Assembly (NCBI GenBank): GCA_965230615.1
Contig: OZ246012.1
Location: 310,001 to 374,000 of the forward strand
DNA length: 64,000 nucleotides
Direction: 5' to 3'
From: G965230615 sp965230615
Lineage (GTDB): Bacteria; Pseudomonadota; Gammaproteobacteria; HTCC5015
Shown: piece by piece, positions 9,158-19,577 of the stretch
Layout: each line of letters begins with the position of its first letter
How positions within the stretch are numbered: position 1 is the first letter of the stretch
The notes under the pieces: generated by a model
Database searches by the model: none
Told to the model about the DNA's origin: nothing
What the model saw: only the letters and a program-made list of their open reading frames with translations
Position numbers and translations under genes: made by a program

Positions 9158-12100
9158 GTGGAAGCCCACGGTCAGAATAGTTCTGATTCTTTACAGCAAT
9201 CATTGCATGATGATTGTCCTACGTTAGTGCACTTGGCCCATGCACGGGTTCAAACGGAGCTTGCTGCACATGTTGCATTCACATTCATCAACTCAGAGGG
9301 AGTAGAGGCTGAATCATTATCCTTTGCTGAGGTTGATTCAGAAGCACGGCGCTTAGCTGTGCATATGCAGAAAACCCTGAAAAAGGGTGACCGCGTATTA
9401 TTATTGTTTCAGGCGGATTTAAACTTTATACGGGCTTTTCTTGCCTGCTTGTATGCAGGTGTTATTGCAGTACCATCTTACCCGCCAACAACACGTAAAC
9501 CCAGTTATTGGCAAAATGTATATCGTCTTATTGAAGATGCTGATATATCAATGGTATTGACGCTTGCCGCGGAGCAACAACGGGTGCAAGAGTGGTTGCA
9601 AGAAGTAAACTACACAACAGTTGAGTGTGTGGCAATCGAAGAAGTGAATTGTTCGCCTGAAGACTGGGTATTACCTGAAATCAGTGGCTCAGATATTGCA
9701 TTTATACAATACACCTCAGGTTCAACAGGCTTGCCCAAAGGTGTTATGGTGAGTCATGCTAATTTGTTGGCGAATGAAAGGCTGATCCAGCGCTGCTTTG
9801 GCCATAACGAAAACACTGTTTTTGTCGGCTGGTTGCCTCTGTTTCATGATATGGGACTTATCGGTAATGTACTACAGCCTTTCTATTTAGGTATTCGCTC
9901 AGTATTGATGGAGCCACTTACTTTTCTACGTAAGCCGATTCGCTGGTTACAAGCAATTGATAAATACAAGGCAACAACCAGTGGTGCGCCGAATTTTGCC
10001 TATCAGCTTTGTGTCGACAAGATTTCTGCTGATGAAGTACAAGATTTAGACTTAAGCTCATGGTCAGTTGCTTATAATGGTTCCGAGCCTGTCCAGGCTG
10101 CAACCCTGGAGGCTTTTACTGAGAAGTTTATAGCGGCAGGCTTTAAGCCTGAGGCAATGTATCCTTGTTATGGTATGGCTGAAACGACACTTTTTGTCAG
10201 TGGTTCGCGTCAGGGAGCAATGCCGGTTATAGAATATTTTTCTGATGCGGCTTTACTTGAAGATAAAGCTGTTGTTTGTGATGTAGATGAGAAACATCGC
10301 CGCCTGGTTTCTGCTGGTTTTTTAACAGACGAATACGATATCGCCGTTGTTAATCCAAATAATTTACAGCAATGCCAGTCAGGGCAGGTTGGGGAGATCT
10401 GGCTGCGCGGTGACAGTATTACTCAGGGTTACTGGGCTAAGCCAGATACTAATCAGGAAATTTATCAAGCATCTATTGCCAACCATGAGTCACAGCCAGA
10501 TCAGCGCTATTTCCGAACAGGAGACTTAGGGTTTGTCCATGATGAGCAGCTTTATATAACCGGGCGCCTAAAAGACGTTGTTATTATACGTGGTCGCAAT
10601 CATTATCCACAGGATATAGAACTCAGCACACAATCGAGCCATGAGGCACTACAAGTGCATGGTTGTGCTGCATTCTCAGTAGAGGTGGAAAACGAAGAAA
10701 GGCTAGTTGTTATTCAAGAAGTGAAGCGCGAGCACTTAAAACGCTTAGACGCTGATGCGGTAATCGAAGCAATACAGCAAAATATCTCAGTGCAGCACGA
10801 AATAGCTGTACATGATGTTGTGCTGATCAAGCCGATGAATTTGCCTAAGACAACGAGTGGTAAGGTGAAAAGGCGGCAGTGTAAGCAAATGTATTTATCT
10901 GGTGTGTTGAATGCTATTGCGGCTAAGCTGATGGTAGACACCGATAAGTCTGAGTCTGTTGCTGAAGATACTAACAAAGTGCAAAGCAGTACATTAAACA
11001 TTGATGATAAGTTGCTAAATGCAACAGATGCACTGTGCTCGGTTTTTGAGCGGGTATTAAAACTTGCTCGCGGCGCAATTACGGCTGATACCATTATTAA
11101 TACACTGCCTATTGATTCTATGTTGGCAGTAGAAATTCAGCAACAAGCAGAGCATACACTTAATAAGCAAGTGTTACTTGATGATCTATTTTTAACGTTA
11201 TCAATAGCTCAGCTGGCTCAAAAGACAATGGCAAATGATAGCCTGCCGAGTACTATTTTGCCTGCCCAAGCAGGGGAACAAAACCCTGGTGCTCTGTCAT
11301 TGAATCAGAAAAGCTTACTGTTTCTCTCTGAGTCAGTACCAGAGCTACCTATTTATAATATTCCCGTTGCATTCCGAGTTTTTTCCGAGCTGAATATTCC
11401 ACAATTACGTCAAGCTTTGATTTGCCTGTTAGAAAAGCATCCTGAGTTACAGGCCAAATACATTATAGATTCAGGCCAGGCTAGCAAACAATATGACCTG
11501 TCAGCTGAAAATAGACATGTGAATGAGTTTATCACTGTGCGTGATATGGCAGAGGCTAATCATTCTCAGCTACAAGCAGCGATTGCGGCTGATCGCGATC
11601 GAGCAATTCGTTTACAAGATGATTGGCGCCTACACGTTTATATATATCAATGTGCGGCTGAAGAGTCGGTTATACTTTTTAGTTTTCATCATATTGCTGT
11701 TGACCTTTGGTCATTGATGATTGTTTTTGATGAGCTGTCGCAGTTGATGTGTGATAGCGCGGTCACTTTACCGGTAAGCAAATATAGCTATGCCGATTTC
11801 GTAGATTGGCAGGTGCGCTGGTTACAGTCACCCGCTGCGCAAGAAGCAAAAAACTACTGGCTCAATACATTATCTGGTGAATTGCCGGTATTGAACATGC
11901 CTAGTACGCGTTCCAGACCTTCTCTACCTAGTTATCGTGGGGATAGTATTTCAATATGTATTGATCCTGGGCTGATTGCACCGCTAAAAGCACTCGCCAA
12001 ACAACTAAATACTAGCCTCTATGCTGTTTTAATTTCTGCATATCAGTTTTTACTGCATCGTTATACAGGGCAAAAAGATATTGTTGTTGGTTCGCCTGCA

Positions 12101-15100
12101 AATGGTCGAACTGAAGCTATGTTTGCCGATGTTGTCGGCTATTTTGTCAACCCTGTTATTTTACGTAGTCGCTTGGTGGGTAATCCAAGCTTTGTTCAGT
12201 TTCTTGAGCAGAATCGTGAAAACATATTTGCAGCATTGAAATATCAACAATTTCCTTTGCAGTCAGTATTAGAAGACCTTAAGTTGCAGCGTTCAGCGAA
12301 TGTGAATGCGATTTTTCAAACTTATTTTACTTTTCAGAAACCTCAGCGCTTAGATAGCCTTACGCAGTTTATTGCTGGAGAAAGCGATAAAGAGTCTGAT
12401 TGGGGAGGTTTGCGCGTTAAGCCTTATCCATTGGGTACTTCTGTGTCCGAAATGGACTTGGCTATGCTGTTGGTTGAAACAGAGAATGGGATTAGCGGCG
12501 ATATAGTATATAGCGTTGATCTATTCGATAAGGCAGTTATTGAAACGTTTGCTGTGCATTACAGTAAACTGCTTGAGTCTTTATTGGCTGCGCCAGAGAA
12601 ATTATATGGTGAGCATAAATATCTGACTGATGCTGAGTATTCAACAATTATTCAGCAATGGAATGATACTCAAGTTAATTATCAAGCTCCAGCAACATGC
12701 GTTCATTTGCAGTTTGAAGAGCATGTTAAGCAACAGCCGGAACATCCAGCGTTAAGCTATCAAGATAAAACCTTAAGTTATGCAGAATTAAATAAAGCCA
12801 GTAACCGCTTGGCACATTATTTAATGGAGCAAGGGGTAGGCGTTGATGTACCTGTAGGTCTCAATACTGAGCGTTCATTGGAAATGGTCATCGGTATTCT
12901 GGCAATATTAAAAGCAGGTGGCTGTTATGTACCAGTTGATCCTGAGTATCCACAGCAACGAATTGACTACATCGTTAATAACAGTGGCATTCGTTATGTG
13001 CTCAAGCAGGCATCGCTACCTCCTTTGCAGGTGGATGAAGGGATTCAGCTTATAGAGTTATCTGATCAACGTATAAATGATACTCAATATAGTGATGAAA
13101 ACCCTGAAGGCAGAATTATTAGCCCGCAGCAGCTGGTATATGTGATTTTTACCTCGGGCTCAACAGGTCAGCCTAAAGGGGTGATGAATAATCATGCTGG
13201 TTTGTTTAATCGACTTGCTTGGATGCAGGCAGAATATCAACTAAAGGGTGATGACCGTGTTTTACAAAAAACACCTTTTAGCTTTGATGTGTCAGTTTGG
13301 GAGTTTTTGTGGCCGCTGAGTGTGGGTGCGCAACTAGTGATGGCTGAGCCGGGTGGGCACAAAATTCCGGCATACCTAACACAATGTATAGCTGATAATG
13401 ATATTACCACATTGCATTTTGTGCCTTCTATGTTGGAAGTGTTTTTAGACCAAGAAGACTTCCCAGCTTTAGACAGCATTCGGCGGGTTATTTGTAGTGG
13501 TGAAGCATTGCCGCCTGAAGTGGTCGAAGATTTTAATAAGAAGTTTCCGGTGGCTGGTTTGCATAATTTATATGGCCCAACGGAAGCATCAATCGACGTT
13601 AGCTACTGGGCCTGCCCTAAAGATGTTTCTATACCTAAAGTACCAATTGGTAAGCCTATTGCGAATACTCAGCTTTACATCTTAGATGAGTTTTTTAACC
13701 CGCTTGCGATCGGTGCTGTGGGTGAATTGTATATTGCAGGCACTGGCCTTGCCAGAGGCTATTTGGCAAGGCCAGATTTAACGGCAGATCGTTTCATACC
13801 TGACCCATTTGCCAATGAGGCAGGTGCGCGCATGTATAAGACTGGCGATTTAGCCAAGTTTACCAATGATGGCACTATTGAATACTTAGGTCGAATCGAC
13901 CATCAAGTTAAAATACGTGGTTTTAGAATAGAGCTTGGTGAGATAGAAGCGGTCCTTATTTCGCAAAATAGTGTTAAGGATGCTGTTGTTGTTGTGCAGA
14001 AAAAAGCATCAGGTGATGAGCTGTTGGTTGCCTATGTTGTGCCGGCTCAGCAGGCTATTAATAAGCCTGAGCTAGTGGCGCAATTAAAAGAGTACCTGCC
14101 AGAATATATGGTGCCTAATAACATTGTTGAAATTGCTGAGATACCACTATCTGATAACGGTAAGGTTGATCGTAAAGCATTAATTAGCATGAATGTTATT
14201 GATATTGAAACGCATGCTTATATTGCACCAAAAAATCAGGTGCAAAATAAATTAATTGCTATCTGGGCTGACCTGTTGGAAGTTGATCCGGGTAAAATCA
14301 GTATTACGCATAACTTTTTCGATATCGGTGGCCACTCTTTATTAGCTGTTGCACTTGAAAAAGCGATGAGCAAGCAGTTTGGTCGAAAAATCAATGTTGT
14401 TGAAATTTTCAAATATCCGACAATTGAAGCGCAGGCCGCTTTCTTGGTGGATAGTGATGAAGATAAGTCAGCATTAACGCAACTCGATACTGCTGCTGAA
14501 GTGGCTTATGGTGGCGATATTGCTGTCATTGGTATGAGCGGCCGTTTTCCTGACGCAGATAATGTGCATGACTTTTGGCAAAATCTACTCGATGGTAATG
14601 AATCTGTTAAGTTCTATGATGATGAACACTTATTGTCACAGGGAATTAATGAAAAAACACTGAGCGACCCTAACTATGTTAAGGCCGGTATACCATTAAA
14701 TAATATCGAAGATTTTGATGCGGCCTTTTTTGACTATACCCCGCGTGAAGCGGCGCTAACGGATCCTCAACGCCGGTTGATGCTGGAATGTGTGCAAGAA
14801 GCGTTGGAAGATGCGGGATACTCAAAGGATAAGTATGAGCAACGCATCTCAGTGTATGTGGGTACGGGGACAAATCAATACTTTTTAACGCATGTTCTGC
14901 CGCGCTTTGATATTACTAATGAGCCTGATGTTGTGCCGCTTTTAATTAATGCGGATACTGGTTTCACAGCAACACAGATATCTTACAAATTAAATCTTAC
15001 GGGTGGCTCAAGTATTAGTCTTAATACAGCCTGCTCAACATCTTTGGTCTGTATCGATCAGGCTTGTCAGAGCTTGCGTGCTAATAAATCTGATATTGCT

Positions 15101-18100
15101 GTGGCTGGCGGCTCAACAATTTTTCCAGATAAGTTAGGCTACTGGTATCGTGAAGGTGGTATTTTGTCACCTGATGCACATTGTCGTGCCTTTGATGCTG
15201 ATGCCAATGGAACGGTGACTGGTAGTGGGGCAGGGGTTGTTATTCTAAAGCGCCTGGATAAAGCATTAGCTGATGGTGATAATATTCATGCGATTATTAA
15301 GGGAACTGCTACCAATAATGATGGCTCTGCTAAAGTAAGCTATACCGCGCCGAGTATTGATGGGCAGTCAGAAGTAATTAAGTCAGCCTTACGCGATGCC
15401 AATATTAGCCCTGAGACAGTTGCTTATATTGAAACACATGGTACTGGGACGTCGTTAGGTGATCCGATAGAAATAGCCGCATTAACTGAGGCTTATGGAA
15501 ATCATGCTGAGAACGCATCACGTTGTGCTTTGGGTTCGGTCAAAACTAATATTGGGCATTTGGATACTGCTGCTGGTATAGCGGGTTTTATTAAAACAGT
15601 ATTGTCATTAAAACATAAAAAAATACCACCAAGTATCAATTTTGAAGTGGGTAACCCTAATATCGATTTTGATAATGGTCCATTCTATGTTAACAAGCAG
15701 TTACAGCTGTGGGATATGGCTGAACAACCACGTCGTGCAGCGATCAGCTCTTTTGGTATTGGTGGAACCAATGCGCATGTGATTTTAGAAGAGGCGCCGC
15801 AGTCTCGTGTTTGCGAAAGTCAACGGCGTTGGCAGGTGTTAACATTATCGGCGAAGACCGAAGCAGCACTGTTAGCAAATCAGACGGCATTATCTTCTTA
15901 TATAAAGCGTCAATCTGTTGAAGAGTCTGAGTTAAATTTAGCGAATATAGCCTATAGCCTGCAATTAGGGCGGCGTGCATATCAATACAGAAGTGCAATT
16001 GTCGTAGATAGATTGCAAGCTGCGAGTGAACAACTGGAAGTGAACCGCACTTTTAGCCTGGTTGATGCAAACAAGCCTGCTTATGTTAGCTTTGTTTTTC
16101 CAGGTCAGGGCGTGCAATACCCTAAAATGATGCATGGCTTATATCAGCAAGAGGCTGTTTATCGTGAGACGATAGACCATTGTGCAAAACTCTTACTGCC
16201 GCTGCTTGGCAGTGATATAAGAGATGTGCTGTCGTCTTCATCTGAAGATGTTAAAAAAGAACTCGAGCAGACTCAATTGACGCAACCTCTTGTTTTTGCT
16301 GTGAGCTATGCATTAGCCAAATTATGGCAGTCATGGGGAGTCCAGCCGCAAACAATGATGGGACACAGTATCGGTGAATATGTTGCTGCCTGTGTTGCTG
16401 GTGTATTCTCATTGGAAGATGCGCTGCAATTAGTGGCTGCTCGTGGTCGCCTTATTCAAGCTCTGCCAAGTGGCAGTATGCTGGCAGTCAGTTTAGGTGA
16501 GGAAGATATCTTACCTTACCTTAATAAAAACTGCAGCTTAGCAGCGGTTAATAACCCAGGGCAGTGTGTTATTGCAGGACCTCATGATGTGATTGCTTCA
16601 TTGCAAGAGAGACTGCTGGCAGATAAAAAGCACTGTACATTGCTGAAAACATCACATGCTTTTCATTCATTAATGTTGGACCCAGTACTGGATGAATTTA
16701 AAGATATTGTTGAAGGTATTAAGCGGCATGCACCAAAAATTCCTTTTGTCTCTAATGTGACAGGAACCTGGATTAGTGATGAGCAAGCTATGTCGGCTGA
16801 CTATTGGGTTAAGCATTTGCGTAATACAGTGCGTTTTGCTGATGGTGTGAAAATACTATTGGCTGATGATGCTTGTATTGCATTAGAAGTTGGGCCCGGT
16901 AATGTCTTGACGAAACTAATTAAAGCTAATTTGGCTCAGGCGAGAGTTGTAAGCTCATCAAAGTTGGCTTCTGATCAACGCGAAGATGAAGAGCTAATCA
17001 CCCAGGCTTTGGCTGTTTTGTGGTCACAGGGTGTTAAAATTGATTGGCAAGCTGTACATAAAGAAGAAACCCTGAATCGAATTTCACTACCAACCTATAG
17101 TTTTCAGCGGCAACGCTATTGGTTGGATTTGGTAAGCTCTAATAATGCAGTATCTGAGTTACCAGGAACAGCTCATAGGTCAGCTTCGGGTGATAGTCCT
17201 CAGGCAACGACTTCGATTGCATTGCAAACACAGAATACTTTGCATCCACGACCAAGCATTGCCACAGCTTACGTAGAGCCGCTTGGTGATACTGAAAAAC
17301 AATTGAGTGTGATTCTAGGGCAGCTGTTAGGTATTGATAAAATAGGTCGGCACGACAACTATTTTGAGTTAGGTGGTGACTCATTATTAGCAGTGCAAAT
17401 TATCGCAGAAGTTAAAAAAGTATTTTCCTTGCCGTTTAGTATTGAATACCTTTTTCAGTATCCAACCATTGAGGGAATTTCTCAAGAGTTAGAGCGACTT
17501 GCTGAATCCAGTCGCAATCAGGATGAGCAAAGTATTGTTTTGGTAGAAGGCCCTGAACGATTTGAGCTTTCTCCAGCTCAGCAGCGCTTATGGTTTTTGG
17601 ATAGCTTTGATACAGGTAATAAAGCAGTCTATAACATTCCTCTAGCGCTTGATATATCCGGTGCTTTAAATGTTGACGCCTTACGTTATGCATTCGATAA
17701 AATGCTTGTTAAGCATGAATCACTGCGCACTATTTTTGATAAAAGTGCAGAGTCACCGAAATGGCAGTTGCATGGTTTGGGTTATGATTTCGATATAGTT
17801 GATGTCGAGCAGACAGAAGTCAATGCCTATTTATCTCAATGTATGCAGCATGCTTTTCAATTAGATAAAGGTCCATTGTTAAAGGTTACGCTGTTAAAAA
17901 TAACAGAGCAGCGTTATGTGTTGCTAGTTAATATGCATCATATAATTTCTGATGGTTGGTCTTTGGGTGTTATGTCTAAAGATATGGTGTCGGCATATAA
18001 GCAATATCTAACTACTGAGGGTGGCAAACAGAATGTGGAAACACAAACGCTCTCAATACAGTATGCTGACTACGCTTATGCTCAGCGGAAATGGTTGCAA

Positions 18101-19528
18101 AGTGAAGATTTTGCACAGCAATTGGCTGCCTGGCAGGAAAATTTAACGGGGGCGCCAGCTTTATTAAGTCTGCCAACTGATAAGAGCAGGCCTGATAAGG
18201 TTGTATATGAAGGCAGTACCGTTGAGTTTATGATACCAGCTCAAATATTGGGTCAGCTAAAGCAAATCAGCCAACAAGAAAATGTAACTTTATTTATGAG
18301 CTTGCTGGCTGCGTTTAAAGTTCTGCTATCTATCTATGCAGATGAGACGGATATTAATATAGGTACACCAGTAGCCAATCGAGGCCAGCGTGAACTTGAA
18401 GATATAGTGGGTTTTTTTATTAATACGCTGGTATTACGTACCACGATAAATAATAGCAGCTCTTATAAAGAGATTTTGCAGCAAGTAAAAAATACCTGCT
18501 CTTTTGCGTTTAGTAAACAAAGTGTGCCTTTTGAGGCGGTTGTTGAAGCATTGCAGCCTGAGCGTAACATGGCATATAGCCCGCTTTTTCAAGTGATGTT
18601 TGTTTTGCAAAATACACCAATAGATAGCATGCAATTACCTGGAATATCCATTAAAGAGCGACCAATTCATAATGGTACGGCTAAGTTTGATCTAACGTTA
18701 AGCCTGCGGGAAGAGGAAGAGGGTGTCTTTGGACAGTTTATCTACTCTACAAGTTTGTTTGATAAAAATACAATCGAGCAAATGTCAAAATTCTATCTGC
18801 GCCTGATTGAGAAATTGCTCGCTGCTGTTGAACAGCCGATAGCATCTTTGGAGTTGGCTGATGAGCATTTTGCAAATGCCTGCTTGAATGATGATAGCTT
18901 TGGTAAAGAGATCTTAAATCTGGATGGCAGTAAATTCGACATACAAAACATCTTGCCAGAGGGCTGTGTTCTTAATGATGTGCAAGATAAGAAATATGTT
19001 TTAAATAAGCAGCTTGAGCTAACTTCACTTGGTGCTGCTGGCAGCCTTTATTTGTCAATAGAACCTAAAAAAGACATCAGTGTTGATGGTAGAGTACTTG
19101 TTACTGAACACCCTTATACGGATAAGCTAGGCGATCTCATTTCTACAGGGCTGTCTGCAAAATATACCAGTAGCGGTGATATTGTTGTTACAACATCGTT
19201 TGCCGATCAAGCAGCGGCTTCTATAGAGGAGCCGCATCCGCCTGTAAGCGGTGGGGAACAACCGCTTACTAAAAATGAAAAATTGATTGCTGGTATATGG
19301 CAGGAAATGCTATCTGTTGAAAGTGTTACAACAGCAGATAATTTTTTCTCACTGGGTGGTCATTCACTCCTGGCAACAGCAGTATTAATGCAGCTCAATA
19401 TGCAGCTAGATGAAGAGCTGGAAATTCGAGCGTTATTTGAATATCCAGTATTAAAGGATTTGGCAGGTCACCTGGACTCTCTTGTAGAGGTGGATCAGTC
19501 ATCTGATGAAGAAGAGTTAATAATTTAG
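9158..19528 (+). CDS. Hybrid NRPS-PKS, lipoinitiation and serine/ketide modules: FAAL-ACP-C-A(Ser)-T-KS-AT-T-C-deltaA-T
   Basis: This 3456-residue synthetase starts the assembly line. Residues 20-590 are a fatty acyl-AMP ligase (FIQYTSGSTGLPKGV near 185). An ACP follows (LPIDSM, Ser654), then a condensation domain (HHIAVD, His844-Asp849) that would join the fatty acid to serine. The A domain (FTSGSTGQPKG near 1330, Asp1377) has code DVWHISLIDK, which I read as Ser. Next come a T domain (Ser1727), a KS (Cys1959 in NTACSTS, ETHGTGTS, KTNIGHLD), an AT (GHSIGE with Ser2404, HAFHS near 2500; malonyl type), a T (Ser2742), a second C domain (HHIISDG, His2927-Asp2932) and a last T (Ser3403). There is no KR, so a beta-keto group should remain. 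Between the last C and T only a degraded A-domain remnant is left. No thioesterase is present; the chain passes to NRPS2. Confidence 0.95.
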   Translation: MEAHGQNSSDSLQQSLHDDCPTLVHLAHARVQTELAAHVAFTFINSEGVEAESLSFAEVDSEARRLAVHMQKTLKKGDRVLLLFQADLNFIRAFLACLYAGVIAVPSYPPTTRKPSYWQNVYRLIEDADISMVLTLAAEQQRVQEWLQEVNYTTVECVAIEEVNCSPEDWVLPEISGSDIAFIQYTSGSTGLPKGVMVSHANLLANERLIQRCFGHNENTVFVGWLPLFHDMGLIGNVLQPFYLGIRSVLMEPLTFLRKPIRWLQAIDKYKATTSGAPNFAYQLCVDKISADEVQDLDLSSWSVAYNGSEPVQAATLEAFTEKFIAAGFKPEAMYPCYGMAETTLFVSGSRQGAMPVIEYFSDAALLEDKAVVCDVDEKHRRLVSAGFLTDEYDIAVVNPNNLQQCQSGQVGEIWLRGDSITQGYWAKPDTNQEIYQASIANHESQPDQRYFRTGDLGFVHDEQLYITGRLKDVVIIRGRNHYPQDIELSTQSSHEALQVHGCAAFSVEVENEERLVVIQEVKREHLKRLDADAVIEAIQQNISVQHEIAVHDVVLIKPMNLPKTTSGKVKRRQCKQMYLSGVLNAIAAKLMVDTDKSESVAEDTNKVQSSTLNIDDKLLNATDALCSVFERVLKLARGAITADTIINTLPIDSMLAVEIQQQAEHTLNKQVLLDDLFLTLSIAQLAQKTMANDSLPSTILPAQAGEQNPGALSLNQKSLLFLSESVPELPIYNIPVAFRVFSELNIPQLRQALICLLEKHPELQAKYIIDSGQASKQYDLSAENRHVNEFITVRDMAEANHSQLQAAIAADRDRAIRLQDDWRLHVYIYQCAAEESVILFSFHHIAVDLWSLMIVFDELSQLMCDSAVTLPVSKYSYADFVDWQVRWLQSPAAQEAKNYWLNTLSGELPVLNMPSTRSRPSLPSYRGDSISICIDPGLIAPLKALAKQLNTSLYAVLISAYQFLLHRYTGQKDIVVGSPANGRTEAMFADVVGYFVNPVILRSRLVGNPSFVQFLEQNRENIFAALKYQQFPLQSVLEDLKLQRSANVNAIFQTYFTFQKPQRLDSLTQFIAGESDKESDWGGLRVKPYPLGTSVSEMDLAMLLVETENGISGDIVYSVDLFDKAVIETFAVHYSKLLESLLAAPEKLYGEHKYLTDAEYSTIIQQWNDTQVNYQAPATCVHLQFEEHVKQQPEHPALSYQDKTLSYAELNKASNRLAHYLMEQGVGVDVPVGLNTERSLEMVIGILAILKAGGCYVPVDPEYPQQRIDYIVNNSGIRYVLKQASLPPLQVDEGIQLIELSDQRINDTQYSDENPEGRIISPQQLVYVIFTSGSTGQPKGVMNNHAGLFNRLAWMQAEYQLKGDDRVLQKTPFSFDVSVWEFLWPLSVGAQLVMAEPGGHKIPAYLTQCIADNDITTLHFVPSMLEVFLDQEDFPALDSIRRVICSGEALPPEVVEDFNKKFPVAGLHNLYGPTEASIDVSYWACPKDVSIPKVPIGKPIANTQLYILDEFFNPLAIGAVGELYIAGTGLARGYLARPDLTADRFIPDPFANEAGARMYKTGDLAKFTNDGTIEYLGRIDHQVKIRGFRIELGEIEAVLISQNSVKDAVVVVQKKASGDELLVAYVVPAQQAINKPELVAQLKEYLPEYMVPNNIVEIAEIPLSDNGKVDRKALISMNVIDIETHAYIAPKNQVQNKLIAIWADLLEVDPGKISITHNFFDIGGHSLLAVALEKAMSKQFGRKINVVEIFKYPTIEAQAAFLVDSDEDKSALTQLDTAAEVAYGGDIAVIGMSGRFPDADNVHDFWQNLLDGNESVKFYDDEHLLSQGINEKTLSDPNYVKAGIPLNNIEDFDAAFFDYTPREAALTDPQRRLMLECVQEALEDAGYSKDKYEQRISVYVGTGTNQYFLTHVLPRFDITNEPDVVPLLINADTGFTATQISYKLNLTGGSSISLNTACSTSLVCIDQACQSLRANKSDIAVAGGSTIFPDKLGYWYREGGILSPDAHCRAFDADANGTVTGSGAGVVILKRLDKALADGDNIHAIIKGTATNNDGSAKVSYTAPSIDGQSEVIKSALRDANISPETVAYIETHGTGTSLGDPIEIAALTEAYGNHAENASRCALGSVKTNIGHLDTAAGIAGFIKTVLSLKHKKIPPSINFEVGNPNIDFDNGPFYVNKQLQLWDMAEQPRRAAISSFGIGGTNAHVILEEAPQSRVCESQRRWQVLTLSAKTEAALLANQTALSSYIKRQSVEESELNLANIAYSLQLGRRAYQYRSAIVVDRLQAASEQLEVNRTFSLVDANKPAYVSFVFPGQGVQYPKMMHGLYQQEAVYRETIDHCAKLLLPLLGSDIRDVLSSSSEDVKKELEQTQLTQPLVFAVSYALAKLWQSWGVQPQTMMGHSIGEYVAACVAGVFSLEDALQLVAARGRLIQALPSGSMLAVSLGEEDILPYLNKNCSLAAVNNPGQCVIAGPHDVIASLQERLLADKKHCTLLKTSHAFHSLMLDPVLDEFKDIVEGIKRHAPKIPFVSNVTGTWISDEQAMSADYWVKHLRNTVRFADGVKILLADDACIALEVGPGNVLTKLIKANLAQARVVSSSKLASDQREDEELITQALAVLWSQGVKIDWQAVHKEETLNRISLPTYSFQRQRYWLDLVSSNNAVSELPGTAHRSASGDSPQATTSIALQTQNTLHPRPSIATAYVEPLGDTEKQLSVILGQLLGIDKIGRHDNYFELGGDSLLAVQIIAEVKKVFSLPFSIEYLFQYPTIEGISQELERLAESSRNQDEQSIVLVEGPERFELSPAQQRLWFLDSFDTGNKAVYNIPLALDISGALNVDALRYAFDKMLVKHESLRTIFDKSAESPKWQLHGLGYDFDIVDVEQTEVNAYLSQCMQHAFQLDKGPLLKVTLLKITEQRYVLLVNMHHIISDGWSLGVMSKDMVSAYKQYLTTEGGKQNVETQTLSIQYADYAYAQRKWLQSEDFAQQLAAWQENLTGAPALLSLPTDKSRPDKVVYEGSTVEFMIPAQILGQLKQISQQENVTLFMSLLAAFKVLLSIYADETDINIGTPVANRGQRELEDIVGFFINTLVLRTTINNSSSYKEILQQVKNTCSFAFSKQSVPFEAVVEALQPERNMAYSPLFQVMFVLQNTPIDSMQLPGISIKERPIHNGTAKFDLTLSLREEEEGVFGQFIYSTSLFDKNTIEQMSKFYLRLIEKLLAAVEQPIASLELADEHFANACLNDDSFGKEILNLDGSKFDIQNILPEGCVLNDVQDKKYVLNKQLELTSLGAAGSLYLSIEPKKDISVDGRVLVTEHPYTDKLGDLISTGLSAKYTSSGDIVVTTSFADQAAASIEEPHPPVSGGEQPLTKNEKLIAGIWQEMLSVESVTTADNFFSLGGHSLLATAVLMQLNMQLDEELEIRALFEYPVLKDLAGHLDSLVEVDQSSDEEELII
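18930..19215 (+). other. Degenerate adenylation-domain remnant inside NRPS1 (last module)
   Basis: Residues about 3258-3352 of NRPS1 lie where a full A domain of some 500 residues should be. Two short stretches still align with late A-domain segments: YVLNKQLELTSLGAAGSLYL with the usual YVLDxxLxPVPxGxxGELYI, and DLISTGLSAKYTSSGDI with the RTGDLxRxxxDGxI core. The ATP-binding YTSGSTGxPKG loop, the substrate pocket and the final NGKxxR lysine are gone. The module therefore keeps an intact C domain and carrier but cannot activate its own amino acid. Confidence 0.75.
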
Positions 19529-19577
19529 TTTTAGTGTGATGTTTAGACATGGAAAATAACTTTGGAGACTATAAGTA

